A stretch of 64,000 bases of DNA from Niastella soli (lineage in GTDB: Bacteria > Bacteroidota > Bacteroidia > Chitinophagales > Chitinophagaceae). Shown piece after piece: positions 62,077 through 64,000 of this stretch (position 1 is the stretch's first letter; each line of letters opens with the position of its first letter). The DNA lies in assembly GCF_017742245.1 (NCBI RefSeq), contig NZ_JAGHKO010000004.1, positions 620,001-684,000 on the forward strand, written 5' to 3'. The notes below the pieces were generated by a model. That model saw nothing but the letters and a program-made list of their open reading frames with translations, was not told the DNA's origin and ran no database searches. The translations under genes and the position numbers were made by a program.

Positions 62077-64000
62077 ATGAAAAAATATACGCGCCGGTCC
62101 GTAATTCAGTCAGGCACTTTAGCGGCCTTAAGCTTTAGTCCTCTTTTAAACAGTTTGAACAAAGCATTTGGCAGTCCGGCCCCGTTTAAGGCTGCCGGAC
62201 CAAGCAGTGATCTGCTGCTGTGGTACCGTAAACCTGCAGAAAAATGGCTGGAAGCCCTGCCTGTTGGAAATGGGAAACTGGGCGGAATGGTTTTTGGCGG
62301 CGCTGCCCAGGAACGGATCAGTGTAAGTGAAGATACCTTATGGACAGGCGGCCCTTATCAACCCGGAGTAGACGTGTCCCCTGAAACGCTGGACAACATC
62401 AAAAAGCTTTCTTTCCAGGGAAAATTCGCAGAAGCACAGGAACTGGTAAAACAATTACAGGGCAAACCGCACCGGCAGGCCGCCTATCAAACGGTTGGCG
62501 AAGTACAGCTCAACTTTCCAGACATCGCTGAACCCAGCGACTATCACCGGGAACTGGACCTGAATACCGGTATAGTGACCATCACTTTTACTGCCAACGA
62601 CGTTCAATACAAAAGGGAAACTTTTGCCAGCTATCCCAACCATGTTATTGTAACTCATATTACGGCCAGCAAACCCGGACAAATAAATCTGCAATGCAAC
62701 TTTACCACCCTACATCGTGATACAAAACTGGTTACAACCGGTAACAACGCGCTTATCATGGATGGGAAGAATGGTGACCTGGTGGTGGAAAACGACATAA
62801 CCATTCCGGCCGCCCTCACCTGGCAATGCCGGGTGGCTTTTCAGGCAAGCGGTGGAAAGCAAACCGCTGTTGACAATACCATTCAGGTCACTGGCGCCAA
62901 TGAAGTAACTATTTATACAACAGCTGCCACCAGCTATATCAGTTATAACAATGTAAGCGGTAAACCAACTGAATTGTGTGCTGCTGTTATCAATAAATGC
63001 CTTGCGCAACCTTACAACACGTTGCGTGCAAAACATGTGGCAGATTACCAGCAACTCTTTAATAAAGTACAACTCTCTCTTACCAATCAACCTCCGGCCA
63101 ACCTCCCTACCAATGAAAGAATAAAAAATTTTGCCACGGGCAACGATCCATCCCTGGCCACACTCTACTTTCAGTATGGCCGATACCTGTTGTTGTCTTC
63201 TTCACGACCAGGCTCACAACCCGCCAATTTACAAGGCCGGTGGAATGATAGTTTATCAGCCTCCTGGGGCGGCAAATACACCGTTAATATCAATACGGAG
63301 ATGAATTACTGGCCGGCGCAGAAAACCAACCTGGCTTCCTGCGAATTGCCGTTGCTGCAACTGGTAAAAGATATTGCCATCACGGGTCAGGTAACGGCTA
63401 AGAAAACTTATCATGCACGCGGCTGGGTTTGCCATCACAATACTGATCTGTGGCGGGCTACGGCACCCATTGACTCTGCTTTCTATGGGCAATGGCCAAC
63501 AGGCGGCGCCTGGTTGTGTAACCACCTGTACCAGCATTACCTGTACAGCGGCGATACGGCTTATTTGCAGGAATTATATCCACTGATGAAGGGCGCAGCC
63601 GAATTCTTTATGGACACCATGGTAAGAAGACCTGTAGACTTCTGGCTTGTTACCGTTCCGTCGATGTCGCCTGAGAACGGCCGGGCAAAAGGTGTTTCCA
63701 GTTCACCCGGTCCCACTATGGATATGCAGATCCTTCGCGAGTTGTTTACCCACTGCGCTTCGGCCGCAGCCATCTTAAAGAAAGACATGGAATTTCAGCA
63801 AGGCTGCAAGGAAACTGTATTGATGCTGGCGCCGGCCCAAATAGGCAAAGGCGGTCAATTACAGGAATGGCTGGATGATGTGGATATGGAAAGCGATAAA
63901 TATGAACACCGGCATATGTCGCCCTTATACGGTTTATTCCCCGGCTATGAAATAACACCCGATAAAACGGCCCTGTTTGCCGCAGCGTATAAACTAACGG
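62077..64000 (+). CDS. GH95-family alpha-L-fucosidase/galactosidase (3' end outside window)
   Basis: The frame opens at 62077 with MKKYTRRSVIQSG, a twin-arginine export signal, and runs to the window edge (641 residues seen; the family has ~750-850). Landmarks of GH95 are WLEALPVGNGKLGGMVFGG and SEDTLWTGGP (N-terminal beta-domain). The (alpha/alpha)6 barrel carries NLQGRWNDS, VNINTEMNYW (N404 and N406, matching the Asn pair of the Bifidobacterium AfcA enzyme) and SMSPEN (E533, the acid catalyst). The basic Asp partner lies beyond the window. GH95 enzymes act by inversion on alpha-1,2-linked fucose or related galactose in plant or host glycans. The Tat signal implies folded export to the periplasm. 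Confidence 0.93.
   Translation, partial: MKKYTRRSVIQSGTLAALSFSPLLNSLNKAFGSPAPFKAAGPSSDLLLWYRKPAEKWLEALPVGNGKLGGMVFGGAAQERISVSEDTLWTGGPYQPGVDVSPETLDNIKKLSFQGKFAEAQELVKQLQGKPHRQAAYQTVGEVQLNFPDIAEPSDYHRELDLNTGIVTITFTANDVQYKRETFASYPNHVIVTHITASKPGQINLQCNFTTLHRDTKLVTTGNNALIMDGKNGDLVVENDITIPAALTWQCRVAFQASGGKQTAVDNTIQVTGANEVTIYTTAATSYISYNNVSGKPTELCAAVINKCLAQPYNTLRAKHVADYQQLFNKVQLSLTNQPPANLPTNERIKNFATGNDPSLATLYFQYGRYLLLSSSRPGSQPANLQGRWNDSLSASWGGKYTVNINTEMNYWPAQKTNLASCELPLLQLVKDIAITGQVTAKKTYHARGWVCHHNTDLWRATAPIDSAFYGQWPTGGAWLCNHLYQHYLYSGDTAYLQELYPLMKGAAEFFMDTMVRRPVDFWLVTVPSMSPENGRAKGVSSSPGPTMDMQILRELFTHCASAAAILKKDMEFQQGCKETVLMLAPAQIGKGGQLQEWLDDVDMESDKYEHRHMSPLYGLFPGYEITPDKTALFAAAYKLT

Noticed and set aside
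1-64000. CRISPR arrays, tRNA and rRNA genes, intact insertion sequences
   Set aside because: Looked for repeat-spacer arrays, tRNA-like folds and transposase motifs; none seen by eye.

Overview
The window looks like a chromosomal segment of a member of the Bacteroidota, most likely family Chitinophagaceae (Niastella/Chitinophaga-like). The evidence is a SusC/SusD pair, several outer-membrane beta-barrel receptors, lipoproteins with a short lipobox, peptidases carrying type IX secretion C-terminal signals, a LytS/LytTR pair, DUF4230 and DUF4249 proteins, and a scarcity of strong Shine-Dalgarno sites. No rRNA, tRNA, CRISPR array or intact insertion sequence was seen.

Layout. (1) 1-2.4 kb: the 3' end of an AraC-type regulator, a cytoplasmic protein with a possible degenerate TNT-toxin-like domain, and 1.4 kb of weakly coding sequence. 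(2) 2.4-12.5 kb: a small polysaccharide-utilisation region. A polysaccharide-lyase-like lipoprotein is convergent to a SusC-SusD-VCBS/ASPIC lipoprotein cluster. (3) 13.1-17.5 kb: a probable anti-phage locus. It holds a stand-alone TIR protein, then a pseudo-TIR-NACHT-HEAT NLR-like protein split by one in-frame TAA, then a convergent Sir2 protein. A cluster of TGAAA/TTTCA dyads lies upstream. (4) 17.9-20.3 kb: a Crp/Fnr regulator and small genes of accessory or mobile flavour. (5) 20.4-43.2 kb: cell-envelope genes. These include an M1 peptidase, three outer-membrane receptors with partners (beta-propeller protein, DUF4249 lipoprotein), a HEIGH metallopeptidase, a secreted metallo-beta-lactamase-fold hydrolase, a LytS/LytTR two-component system, a LEA14-like lipoprotein with an elaborate leader, a GH25 lysozyme and two tandem Omp85-type barrels.

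(6) 43.4-49.8 kb: a nitrate module. NarK is divergent from a membrane subunit, a molybdopterin nitrate reductase, a four-cluster ferredoxin subunit, a Tat-exported Rieske protein and a small membrane protein; a candidate FNR-type dyad lies in the divergent promoter region. (7) 49.8-64 kb: a CAAX-type protease, two very large T9SS-exported metallopeptidases (M12B-like and M36), an SMI1/KNR4 (SUKH) protein, small hypotheticals and the 5' part of a Tat-exported GH95 fucosidase that runs off the window.

The best candidate for an undescribed system is the TIR + pseudo-TIR-NACHT-HEAT pair. The two abutting genes carry alignable TIR folds. The stand-alone copy keeps the catalytic WxxxE glutamate and the NACHT-fused copy has lost it. 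This suggests a sensor that recruits a separate NAD-cleaving effector. All functional assignments rest on motif recognition by eye; no database search was run.
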